50,000 nt of DNA from Roseovarius nubinhibens ISM (GTDB lineage: Bacteria > Pseudomonadota > Alphaproteobacteria > Rhodobacterales > Rhodobacteraceae): positions 2,479,602 to 2,529,601 of the forward strand of contig NZ_CH724156.1 of NCBI RefSeq assembly GCF_000152625.1, given 5' to 3'. The position numbers and the translations under genes were made by a program. Positions 16,520-23,722 of this stretch are shown here, one piece after another. A model generated the notes under the pieces. It worked only from the letters and a program-made list of their open reading frames with translations, did not search any database and had not been told where the DNA came from. Position 1 is the first letter of the stretch. The number at the start of each line of letters is the position of its first letter.

Positions 16520-17149
16520 TCACCGGATCGGATCGAAGAGCGCGTCTTGCAAGCTGCAGTCGCGGATCACGTCGCGCCCGCAGGGCACCGGGTCGAGCGA
16601 TTTCGACAAGCAGATGCGGGCCTCCTGAATGCGGCCCGCGCGGCAGGTGATGGTGATCATGTCACGCTCAAGTGACGGATTTGCCTTGAGAAACGCCTCT
16701 TCGACCACATGGGCGGGCAGGCGCACCGGGTCCTTGAGCTTACGAAACACCTCGGGGCGGGTGACGCTGTCATAGGCCTCGCGTGACAGGGCGAAATAGG
16801 CCGGGGCCGAGAGGCCCGAGCAGCGCCCGTGTTTCTTCCATTGATACCAGGCGAGCCCGGGGTTGCCCATGATGTCGGCCATGTCGCGGGTCAGGGCGCG
16901 GGATGGCGGGCGTTCGGCGCTTTGGCAATAGCTCGGCCAGCCGCGATGATATTGCGGCCACAGACCATGCAGCACCCAGCCGGTGTCGGCGCTGTCCTCG
17001 CATTGCTCGGCGCGCCGCGCATCGCCTTCGAGCGCGCACCATGTCGGTGACCAGCTAAGTGCCAGAACGTAGTAATCAAAGGCGCCGGAGCGGTCGCCCT
17101 CGGCGGCGGCCAAGGTGGCGGAGAAAAGCCAGATCAGAAGGGTGCGCAT
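16520..17149 (-). CDS. Ribonuclease T2 family protein, secreted
   Basis: 209 residues from the ATG at 17149 (MRTLLIWLFSATLAAA, a typical signal peptide); a start five codons upstream at 17164 is also possible. Both catalytic boxes are present: CAS-1 in TGWVLHGLWPQY with the first His, and CAS-2 in WYQWKKHGRC with the second His and the Lys, the expected Glu position being Gln (YQWKKHG for the usual EWxKHG). Several cysteines suit disulfide bonds in the periplasm. RNase T2 enzymes degrade RNA to 2',3'-cyclic products. It is convergent with the CMD gene and divergent from trcR. Confidence 0.9.
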   Translation of the reverse strand: MRTLLIWLFSATLAAAEGDRSGAFDYYVLALSWSPTWCALEGDARRAEQCEDSADTGWVLHGLWPQYHRGWPSYCQSAERPPSRALTRDMADIMGNPGLAWYQWKKHGRCSGLSAPAYFALSREAYDSVTRPEVFRKLKDPVRLPAHVVEEAFLKANPSLERDMITITCRAGRIQEARICLSKSLDPVPCGRDVIRDCSLQDALFDPIR

Positions 17150-17276
17150 GATTTCCGCTTTCATTTCGTCTTGCCTGCGACTATATACGCGCCAAGTTCC
17201 CCGACAACGGAAACCGTCCCAATCCCGGGACAGCCTTTCCAGGCGACGGGAGAGATTTGTTTAGGAGATGCGAGAG

Positions 17277-18035
17277 ATGGCAAAACCGCTCATGGCAAAG
17301 GCCACAGCCGTCTGGCTGGTGGACAACACCACGATCAGCTTTAAGCAGATTGCCGATTTCGTTGGCATGCACGAGCTGGAAATTCAGGGCATCGCCGATG
17401 GCGATGTGGCGCAGGGCGTCAAAGGGTTCGACCCGGTCGCCAACAGCCAGCTGACCCAGGACGAGATCGACGAGGCGGAAAAGAACCCGCTGCACAAGCT
17501 CAAGCTCAAGCATAACCCGGCGGCTGTCGGTGAGGAAAAGCGGCGCGGCCCGCGCTATACGCCCCTCTCCAAGCGGCAGGACCGGCCCAACGCGATCCTG
17601 TGGCTGGTGAAGTTTCACCCCGAGCTGGCCGATGCGCAAATCGCCAAGCTGGTGGGCACGACCAAGCCGACGATCCAGACGATCCGCGAGCGCACCCATT
17701 GGAACATCGCGAATATGCAGCCGATCGACCCGGTGGCTCTGGGCCTGTGTAAACAGTCCGAGCTGGACGCCGCCGTGCAGAAGGCCGCCGCCAAAAAGGC
17801 CAAGGACGGCGAGACGATGAGCGATGACGAGCGTCGCAAGCTGCTGTCGACCGAGCAGAGCCTGTCGATGGATCCCGAGCCCAAAATGCCCACGGCAATC
17901 GAAGGGCTTGAGACCTTCACGCTCAGCGAAAGCCATGATGACGAGGACGACAAGAGCCGCGATCATGTGCCGGATGCGGACAGTTTCTTCAACCTGCCGG
18001 ACAGCAGCGATGATGAGGAGGATGACGACCGCTAA
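17277..18035 (+). CDS. trcR: DUF1013 cell-cycle transcriptional regulator (TrcR)
   Basis: 252 residues starting at MAKPLMAKATAVWLVDNTTISF; the second of two close ATGs is chosen because AGGAG (17263-17267) is correctly spaced for it. The DUF1013 core is conserved: TTISFKQIADFVGMHELEIQGIADGDVAQGVKGFDP and NAILWLVKFHPELADAQIAKLVGTTKPTIQ, the latter looking like a helix-turn-helix. The C-terminus is a highly acidic tail (SDDEEDDDR). The family is alphaproteobacterial and named TrcR for its link to cell-cycle transcription. It is monocistronic with a strong terminator. The symbol rests on family recognition. Confidence 0.88.
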   Translation: MAKPLMAKATAVWLVDNTTISFKQIADFVGMHELEIQGIADGDVAQGVKGFDPVANSQLTQDEIDEAEKNPLHKLKLKHNPAAVGEEKRRGPRYTPLSKRQDRPNAILWLVKFHPELADAQIAKLVGTTKPTIQTIRERTHWNIANMQPIDPVALGLCKQSELDAAVQKAAAKKAKDGETMSDDERRKLLSTEQSLSMDPEPKMPTAIEGLETFTLSESHDDEDDKSRDHVPDADSFFNLPDSSDDEEDDDR

Positions 18036-18061
18036 GCCGCGTCATCCCTTAGGAAATAAAG

Positions 18062-18093
18062 CCCCGGTGCCGCATTTGCGGGCCGGGGTTTTT
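18062..18093 (+). terminator. Rho-independent terminator of trcR
   Basis: A GC stem (CCCCGG at 18062-18067 with CCGGGG at 18083-18088, plus inner pairing) is followed by five T (18089-18093). It stands 27 bases after the trcR stop. Confidence 0.88.
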
Positions 18094-18105
18094 CGTGCCG
18101 GATGC

Positions 18106-18150
18106 CCTGTCGGTATCGCGTCGGCACTGCGACAGTAAAGCGACGGTGCG
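18106..18150 (+). repeat. 11-bp-periodic dispersed repeat, copy B
   Basis: Four cores matching YGWCRGYR start at 18108, 18119, 18130 and 18141, with exact 11-bp spacing. The copy lies just past the trcR terminator in the spacer before the decarboxylase gene and is near-identical to copy A, including the trailing GTGCG. Confidence 0.9.
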
Positions 18151-18202
18151 GCCTTCACGCCGCGACGAGCGAGAGAAATTTACCCAAGGGGTAGAAAACC
18201 TG

Positions 18203-18230
18203 TTGCGCGAATCTGAAAACGCCTTATATG
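18203..18230 (+). promoter_or_regulatory. Candidate promoter of ornithine/lysine decarboxylase
   Basis: TTGCGC (18203-18208) is separated by 16 bases from TATATG (18225-18230), about 125 bases before the chosen start. A long leader would result. Moderately supported by the match only. Confidence 0.4.
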
Positions 18231-18355
18231 CGCCGTCAGACGCCAACGCGCGCGCCTCTGGCCGGCCCTTCTGGGCATGAGTTTAAGTAGCGACGGTAAC
18301 GTTTCCTTTTTGTGATCCACGCCCGGGATTGGGCAGGTCTATTCTGGAGATGACC

Positions 18356-19528
18356 ATGACCGCTACCATGAATGGCGCCTTTGGCGCCGGCGAAGCCATC
18401 CGTATCGACGCAGCAGCAGCCCATATCGCTGTGACCCGGTTTGACCGTCCGACGCTTGTCGTCGACCGTGGTCGTATCGCGCAGCAATATGACGCCCTGG
18501 CCGAAGGTCTCGGCGAGGCGCGCATTCACTATGCGGTCAAGGCAAACCCGGCCCCGGAAATCATCGCCATGCTGGTGCAGCGCGGCGCGCGGTTTGACGC
18601 GGCGAGCCGTGGCGAGATCGAGCTCTGCCTGTCGCAGGGCGCCAAGGGATCGGATATTTCCTTTGGCAACACGGTCAAACGTCCCTCGGACATCGCCTTT
18701 GCCCAATCGGTGGGGGTCGAGCTCTTCTCGGCTGACAGCGACGCCGAGCTGGAAAAGATTGCCCAGCACGCGCCGGGCGCCAAGGTCTATCTGCGGGTGA
18801 TCGTCGAGAACGAGAATGCCGACTGGCCGCTGAGCCGCAAGTTCGGCTGTGCGCCGGGCGCGATGGCCGAGCTGATGGACTATGCGCGCGGTCTCGACGT
18901 GGATATCGTGGGCCTGTCCTTCCATGTCGGAAGCCAGACCAAGGAAGCGCGTCACTGGCTGCCGGTGCTCGATCAGGTGGCCGAGCTGTGGCATGCCGCC
19001 CGTGCCGCCGGTCATGACATGCGTGTGCTGAACCTCGGGGGCGGGTTCCCGGCCCATTACGACCAGAGCGTGCAGGGCCCGCAGGCCTATGCCGCCGAGG
19101 TGATGGAGGCGGTGCGCGCGCGGTTCGGTCAGCCCGAGTATGTGATGGCAGAGCCGGGTCGCGGCCTGGTCGCCGAAGCCGGGCATATCGCCGCCGAAGT
19201 GATGCTCGTGTCGCGCAAATCGCCGGACGATCTGCACCGCTGGGTCTATCTCGACATCGGCATGTTCTCGGGTCTCGCGGAATGCGCGGGCGAGGCGATC
19301 CGCTACAAGATCGACACGCTGCGCGATGGCGAGGAAACCGGGCCTTGTGTTCTGGCCGGTCCGTCCTGTGACAGCGCCGATATTCTCTATGAGAAACGGC
19401 CCATCCAGCTGCCGCTGTCGCTGCAATCGGGGGATCGGGTGATGATCCGCAACTGTGGCGCCTACACCAGCAGCTATTCCTCTGTGGGCTTCAACGGGTT
19501 TCCGCCGCTCGAGGTCGTGGTTCTCTGA
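18356..19528 (+). CDS. Ornithine/lysine decarboxylase, PLP fold III
   Basis: 390 residues of the alanine-racemase-fold decarboxylase family that makes putrescine or cadaverine. The PLP lysine is Lys62 in HYAVKANP, and the conserved active-site Cys338 lies in SCDSADILYE; other landmarks are GLSFHVGSQ, NLGGGFPAHY and AEPGRGLVAEAG. I set the start at the ATG six bases after GGAG (18346-18349); an ATG two codons earlier abuts that site and is less likely. The long spacer upstream holds repeat copy B and a possible promoter. Ornithine versus lysine preference cannot be decided here. Confidence 0.9.
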   Translation: MTATMNGAFGAGEAIRIDAAAAHIAVTRFDRPTLVVDRGRIAQQYDALAEGLGEARIHYAVKANPAPEIIAMLVQRGARFDAASRGEIELCLSQGAKGSDISFGNTVKRPSDIAFAQSVGVELFSADSDAELEKIAQHAPGAKVYLRVIVENENADWPLSRKFGCAPGAMAELMDYARGLDVDIVGLSFHVGSQTKEARHWLPVLDQVAELWHAARAAGHDMRVLNLGGGFPAHYDQSVQGPQAYAAEVMEAVRARFGQPEYVMAEPGRGLVAEAGHIAAEVMLVSRKSPDDLHRWVYLDIGMFSGLAECAGEAIRYKIDTLRDGEETGPCVLAGPSCDSADILYEKRPIQLPLSLQSGDRVMIRNCGAYTSSYSSVGFNGFPPLEVVVL

Positions 19529-19551
19529 GCCACCGACCCGCGCGGGAAAGG

Positions 19552-19582
19552 GCCGTCTGCCACGGGAGGGGCAGGCGGCTTT
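19552..19582 (+). terminator. Terminator of the decarboxylase gene
   Basis: A 10-bp stem (19552-19561 with 19570-19579, one wobble pair) is followed by TTT. It lies between the convergent decarboxylase and recR genes. Confidence 0.65.
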
Positions 19583-19609
19583 GCTACATTTGGGGGTAAG
19601 GGTGGTGGC

Positions 19610-20203
19610 CTAGAAGGCCTTGCGCGCCGAGAGCGCGGCGGTGATCGTGCCATCGTCGAGATAGTCGAGCTCGCCGCCGATGGGCACGCCTTTGGCCAGC
19701 GAGGTGAGCGTCACCCGGTCCTCGATCTGATCAGCGATGTAATGGGCGGTGGTCTGACCGTCGACGGTGGCGTTGAGCGCGAGGATCACCTCGGTGATGT
19801 TCTCCTCGGCGAGCCGCGCGACGAGGCCGGGAATGCGCAGCTCGTCCGGGCCCACCTGATCGAGCGCCGAGAGCGTGCCGCCGAGCACATGGTAGCGCCC
19901 CTTGAAGGCGCCGGCGCGTTCCATCGCCCAGAGATCGGCCACATCTTCGACCACGCAGAGAAGCCCGGTGGCGCGGCGGTCGTCGCGGCAGATGTCGCAG
20001 ATGTCGGTGGTGCCGACATTGCCGCAGCGGTCGCATTCGCGGGCGGTGGCGGCGACGATCTGCATCAGGTCGGCGAGCGGGCGCAGCTTGTGCTCGCGCT
20101 TGCGGATGAGATGCAGCACGGCGCGGCGGGCCGAGCGCGGCCCGAGGCCGGGCAGCTTGGCCATCATGTCGATCAGCGCGTCGATATCCTTGGTGCTGCT
20201 CAT
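19610..20203 (-). CDS. recR: Recombination mediator protein RecR
   Basis: 197 residues from the ATG at 20203 ([28 protein letters not shown]), the normal RecR length; the open frame upstream is non-coding. Domains: helix-hairpin-helix near residues 5-30, the C4 zinc finger [16 protein letters not shown] at about 55-72, a Toprim domain ([29 protein letters not shown]) and the C-terminal Walker-B-like segment. It works with RecF and RecO in loading RecA at gaps. It is normally beside dnaX-ybaB; here a bd-oxidase operon on the other strand separates them. Confidence 0.95.
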   Translation of the reverse strand: MSSTKDIDALIDMMAKLPGLGPRSARRAVLHLIRKREHKLRPLADLMQIVAATARECDRCGNVGTTDICDICRDDRRATGLLCVVEDVADLWAMERAGAFKGRYHVLGGTLSALDQVGPDELRIPGLVARLAEENITEVILALNATVDGQTTAHYIADQIEDRVTLTSLAKGVPIGGELDYLDDGTITAALSARKAF

Positions 20204-20656
20204 CTGCGCAAGCCTTTGCAGGGGTGGGTCGGGCCGTTTTACCCTATCGCGGGGAGGAGATGAACCGGGGATTTGGCCGAAGAATTGCCCGGGTGTCTCG
20301 CGTCGGTCCCGCCTGTGGCGTGCCCGGTCCGGCGCGTCGAAACGCGGCACGGTGACGCGGGGCGTGCGTGCGATGCCCTTGAAAACAAAGGGATTCCCGA
20401 TATGCGCGCGCGGGGCGCGACCTTTGGTGCCATCGGGGCGCGGCGCGTGCTGTGGCATCGTCTGGGCAACAGGTCCGCCGCGGATGATCTGCGGGGGATG
20501 TACGGAAGCAGCCGCAGGAGCGTATCATGCCCATGTACCCCAGTCATGTCGGGGCGGCCCATTTGGCCGCAACCGCCGGTACCCGAGCCCTTCGCAGGCG
20601 GGGCAGTATTTTGTGTAGAGCCGCACGGGTGACGCGTGGCGACGAGGAGAGCAGAG
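20204..20656. other. Long intergenic region between recR and cioA
   Basis: 453 bases between divergent genes without a gene I can support. Open frames here are short, rare-codon extensions. It holds a small hairpin (GCGGCC at 20554-20559 with GGCCGC at 20565-20570) about 90 bases upstream of cioA. I found no FNR-type or other recognisable binding site and no convincing promoter. Confidence 0.5.
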
Positions 20657-22066
20657 ATGTTTGACGGAGCTTCTGCGGAGCTGCTGGCGCGGTTTCAATT
20701 CGCCTTTACCGTATCTTTTCACATCATTTTCCCGGCCTTTTCCATCGGGCTTGCCAGCTATCTGGCGGTGCTCAACGGGCTCTGGCTTCGGACCCGGGAC
20801 GAGACCTATCTGCGGCTTTTTACCTATTGGAAAAAGATCTTTGCCGTGGCCTTTGGCATGGGCGTCGTGTCGGGCATCGTGATGTCCTATCAATTCGGCA
20901 CCAATTGGTCGGTGTTTTCCGACAAGGCCGGGCCGGTGATCGGGCCGCTGATGGCCTATGAGGTGCTGTCGGCGTTTTTCCTCGAGGCGGGGTTTTTGGG
21001 CATCATGCTCTTTGGCCGCGAGCGGGTGGGCGACAAGCTCCATATGCTGGCGACCTTCATGGTGGCCTTTGGCACGCTGATGTCGGCCACCTGGATCCTG
21101 TCGGTCAACAGCTGGATGCAGACGCCGGCGGGCTATGGCATGAACGAGGTGGGCCAGTTCATCCCCGAGGATTGGTGGAAAGTGGTGTTCAACCCGTCCT
21201 TCCCCTATCGGCTGGTGCATATGGTGCTGGCGGCCTATCTGACCACGGCCTTTGTGGTGGCAGCGGTGGGCGCGCTGCATCTTTTGCGCGATCGCAGCGA
21301 TGCCGAGGCGCGGCGGATGTTTTCCATGGCGATGTGGATGGCGGTGATCGTGACGCCCTTGCAGATCCTCGCGGGGGATCAGCACGGGCTCAACACGCTT
21401 GAACATCAGCCGGTCAAGGTGATGGCGATGGAGGGGCATTTCGACAGCCATGATCATGGCGCGCCGCTCATCCTCTTTGGCATCCCCAATGTGGAAGAGA
21501 AGCGCATTGATTATGCGGTGGAAATCCCCAAGCTCAGCTCGCTCATCCTCAAGCATGATCTGAACGCGCCGCTGGCCGGGCTTGACACCGTGCCCGATGA
21601 CGAAGAGCCGCCCATCGCGATTGTCTTCTGGAGCTTTCGGGTGATGGTCGGTCTTGGCTTTGCCATGCTCGGGGTCGGGCTCTGGGCGCTGTGGCGGCGG
21701 GCGCGGGGGCGGCTCTATGAAGATCGCTGGCTGCACCGGGCGGCGCTAATGATGGGGCCGAGCGGCTTTGTCGCGGTGCTGGCGGGCTGGGTGACGACGG
21801 AGGTCGGACGGCAGCCCTGGACGGTCTATGGGCTGTTGCGCACCTCCGACTCGATTGCGCCGGTGGAAGCGCCGGCGGTGGCCGCGTCGCTCATCGCCTT
21901 TGTGGTGGTCTATTTCTTCGTCTTCGGGGCGGGCACCTATTACATCCTGCGGATGATGAACAAACCGGCCGCGACGCGGCATCTCGGCCTGCGCGACGGG
22001 CCGGTGCGGGCCGCCGGGATCACCCCAACCCAGCAGGTGTCCCATGACACCTCGGTTCTGGATTAA
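20657..22066 (+). CDS. cioA: Cytochrome bd-type (cyanide-insensitive) quinol oxidase subunit I
   Basis: 469 residues, 9 membrane helices. I chose the ATG giving MFDGASAELLARFQFAFTVSFH, preceded by GAGGAGAGCAG. The N-terminal His22 in FTVSFHIIFPAFSIG is the expected high-spin haem ligand; the His of PYRLVHMVLAAY is the b558 ligand candidate, and GRQPWTVYG is the conserved quinol-side motif. The Q-loop is short, as in the cyanide-insensitive CioA branch. It reduces oxygen to water using quinol in the inner membrane. It forms an operon with cioB and a DUF2474 gene, with a 12-base gap to cioB. Confidence 0.93.
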   Translation: MFDGASAELLARFQFAFTVSFHIIFPAFSIGLASYLAVLNGLWLRTRDETYLRLFTYWKKIFAVAFGMGVVSGIVMSYQFGTNWSVFSDKAGPVIGPLMAYEVLSAFFLEAGFLGIMLFGRERVGDKLHMLATFMVAFGTLMSATWILSVNSWMQTPAGYGMNEVGQFIPEDWWKVVFNPSFPYRLVHMVLAAYLTTAFVVAAVGALHLLRDRSDAEARRMFSMAMWMAVIVTPLQILAGDQHGLNTLEHQPVKVMAMEGHFDSHDHGAPLILFGIPNVEEKRIDYAVEIPKLSSLILKHDLNAPLAGLDTVPDDEEPPIAIVFWSFRVMVGLGFAMLGVGLWALWRRARGRLYEDRWLHRAALMMGPSGFVAVLAGWVTTEVGRQPWTVYGLLRTSDSIAPVEAPAVAASLIAFVVVYFFVFGAGTYYILRMMNKPAATRHLGLRDGPVRAAGITPTQQVSHDTSVLD

Positions 22067-22077
22067 GGAGCAGCGAC

Positions 22078-23082
22078 ATGGAATTCGATCTTGCGTTCAT
22101 CTGGGCCGGTCTCATCGCCTTTTCGGTGCTCACCTATGTCATTCTCGATGGGTTTGACCTTGGGCTTGGCATCCTCTTTCCCTTTGCCAAGAGCGACCGG
22201 GACCGCGATGTGATGATGAATTCGGTGGCGCCGGTCTGGGATGGCAACGAGACCTGGCTGGTGCTCGGGGGTGGGGGGCTTTTTGCCGTGTTTCCTTTGG
22301 CTTATGCGATCATCATGCCGGCGCTCTATATGCCGATCATCCTGATGCTGCTGGCGCTGGTGTTTCGCGGCGTGTCCTTTGAATACCGCTGGCGCACGAC
22401 GCGCTGGCGCAAGGTCTGGGACGCGGCATTCTTTGGCGGTTCGACCATTGCGGCGCTCTGTCAGGGGATCGCGCTCGGGGCGTTGGTGCAGGGGATCGAG
22501 GTCAGCGAACGCGCCTATGCGGGCGGCTGGTTCGATTGGCTGACACCGTTTTCGATCCTCACCGGTGTGGCGGTGGTGGTGGGCTATGCGCTCTTGGGCG
22601 CGGCCTGGCTGGTGATGAAGACGGCGGGCGAGGTGCAGGCGCAGATGCGTGGCTTTGCCGTCTATCTCGGGGCGGCGACGCTTGGCCTCATCGGGGTGGT
22701 AAGCCTGATGACGCCGTTTCAGGACCCGGTCTATCTGCAACGCTGGTTCAACCTGCCCGGAAGCCTCTGGACCATGGTGGTGCCGCTGCTGATGCTGGTG
22801 CTGACATGGCGGTTCTTTGCCTCGCTCAAGGCCGAGAAGGATCACGAGCCGTTCTTTGCGGCGCTGGGGATTTTCGTGGTGAGTTTCATCGGCATCGGGA
22901 TCAGTTTCTATCCGATGATGGTGCCGCCGAGCGTCACCATCTGGCAGGCCGCCGCGCCGGATGTGAGCCTTGGCTTTGCCCTCGTGGGGGCGGTGGTTCT
23001 GGTGCCGCTGATCCTTGGCTATACCGCCTATGCCTATTGGGTGTTTCGCGGCAAGGTCGACCCGGAAGAGGGCTATCACTGA
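22078..23082 (+). CDS. cioB: Cytochrome bd-type quinol oxidase subunit II
   Basis: 334 residues with eight or nine membrane helices. The start region FDLAFIWAGLIAFSVLTYVILDGFDLGLGILFPF and the WDGNETWLVLGGGGLFAVFPLAYA motif are hallmarks of CydB/CioB. It is the structural partner of subunit I in the oxidase. The stop TGA overlaps the ATG of the DUF2474 peptide gene. It shares the transcript starting upstream of cioA. Confidence 0.94.
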   Translation: MEFDLAFIWAGLIAFSVLTYVILDGFDLGLGILFPFAKSDRDRDVMMNSVAPVWDGNETWLVLGGGGLFAVFPLAYAIIMPALYMPIILMLLALVFRGVSFEYRWRTTRWRKVWDAAFFGGSTIAALCQGIALGALVQGIEVSERAYAGGWFDWLTPFSILTGVAVVVGYALLGAAWLVMKTAGEVQAQMRGFAVYLGAATLGLIGVVSLMTPFQDPVYLQRWFNLPGSLWTMVVPLLMLVLTWRFFASLKAEKDHEPFFAALGIFVVSFIGIGISFYPMMVPPSVTIWQAAAPDVSLGFALVGAVVLVPLILGYTAYAYWVFRGKVDPEEGYH

Positions 23083-23183
23083 TGGGCGCGCGGCTGCGCA
23101 AGGGGGCGTGGTTCGTGGCGCTCTGGCTGGCGGGGGTCGCGGCGGTGGGGGTCCTGGCCTTTGTGATCAAGCTCTTTCTCTGA
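23082..23183 (+). CDS. DUF2474 family small membrane protein
   Basis: A 33-residue protein (start MGARLRKGAWFVALW, end AFVIKLFL) overlapping the cioB stop (TGATG). It has a basic N-terminus and a single membrane helix with WFVALWLAGV. DUF2474 peptides are known next to cioAB-type oxidase genes and are comparable in place and size to CydX, an accessory subunit of bd oxidase. A role in oxidase assembly or stability is inferred from this. Too short for ordinary ORF filters, but context and overlap support it. Confidence 0.85.
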   Translation: MGARLRKGAWFVALWLAGVAAVGVLAFVIKLFL

Positions 23184-23203
23184 GCACCTGAACGGCGCGC
23201 AAG

Positions 23204-23237
23204 AAAAAGGCCGGGGCCGCGAGGGGCGCCCGGCCTT
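23204..23237 (-). terminator. Terminator of ybaB (also facing cio operon)
   Basis: A perfect 9-bp stem (23207-23215 with 23229-23237). Read on the minus strand it is followed by TTTTTC, making it a good terminator for the dnaX-ybaB transcript; on plus it may also stop the cio operon. Confidence 0.78.
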
Positions 23238-23257
23238 CATCCTGTCGGATCAGGCGG

Positions 23258-23602
23258 TTAGAAGGGGAGCTTCATGTCCTTGGGCAGGCCCATGCCTTCG
23301 GTCAGCTTGCCCATTTCTTCCTGCGCCTTGTCGCTGGCCTTGCCCTGCGCGTCCTTGATCGCGGCGAGGATCAGGTCTTCGACCACTTCCTTGTCATCGG
23401 TGTTGAAAATCGACGGGTCGATGTCGAGCGATTTGAGCTCGCCCTTGCAGGTGGCGACGGCCTTGACCAGACCGGCACCGCTTTCGCCGGTGACGGTCAT
23501 GCTGTGCATTTCTTCCTGCAGATTGGCCATTTTCTGCTGCATTTCCTGGGCGGCCTTCATCATCTTGGCCATATCGCCCATCTGGCCCAATCCCTTGAAC
23601 AT
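23258..23602 (-). CDS. YbaB/EbfC family nucleoid-associated protein
   Basis: 114 residues, typical for the family: MFKGLGQMGDMAKMMKAAQEMQQKMANLQEEM coiled N-terminus, then TVTGESGAGLVKAVATCKGELKSLDIDPS and the C-terminal KLTEGMGLP segment. It forms dimers that bind DNA and is usually encoded between dnaX and recR. Here it follows dnaX after a 120-base spacer (23603-23722), while recR lies beyond the inserted cio operon. Confidence 0.93.
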   Translation of the reverse strand: MFKGLGQMGDMAKMMKAAQEMQQKMANLQEEMHSMTVTGESGAGLVKAVATCKGELKSLDIDPSIFNTDDKEVVEDLILAAIKDAQGKASDKAQEEMGKLTEGMGLPKDMKLPF

Positions 23603-23722
23603 GTGCTGTCTCCGCTGGTTTTGCTGAATTGCGTGCTTGGGCTCTAGATACGGGTCCGCGCCGCCCGGGACAAGGGCGGGGCGTGCCCGGCGGTGCGATG
23701 CGCGGATCGTGGCATGGGCGGC

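Noticed and set aside
18291..18298. Single CGACGGTA core upstream of the decarboxylase gene
   Set aside because: It has no partners at 11-bp steps, so it is not counted as a repeat copy.
20204..20656. N-terminal extension of RecR or a separate gene in the recR-cioA spacer
   Set aside because: The in-frame extension is Arg/Pro-rich and outside the family length; no ribosome site supports another gene.
23603..23722. SRP RNA gene near dnaX/ybaB, as seen in some bacteria
   Set aside because: I find no sequence resembling the SRP RNA core hairpin in this short spacer.
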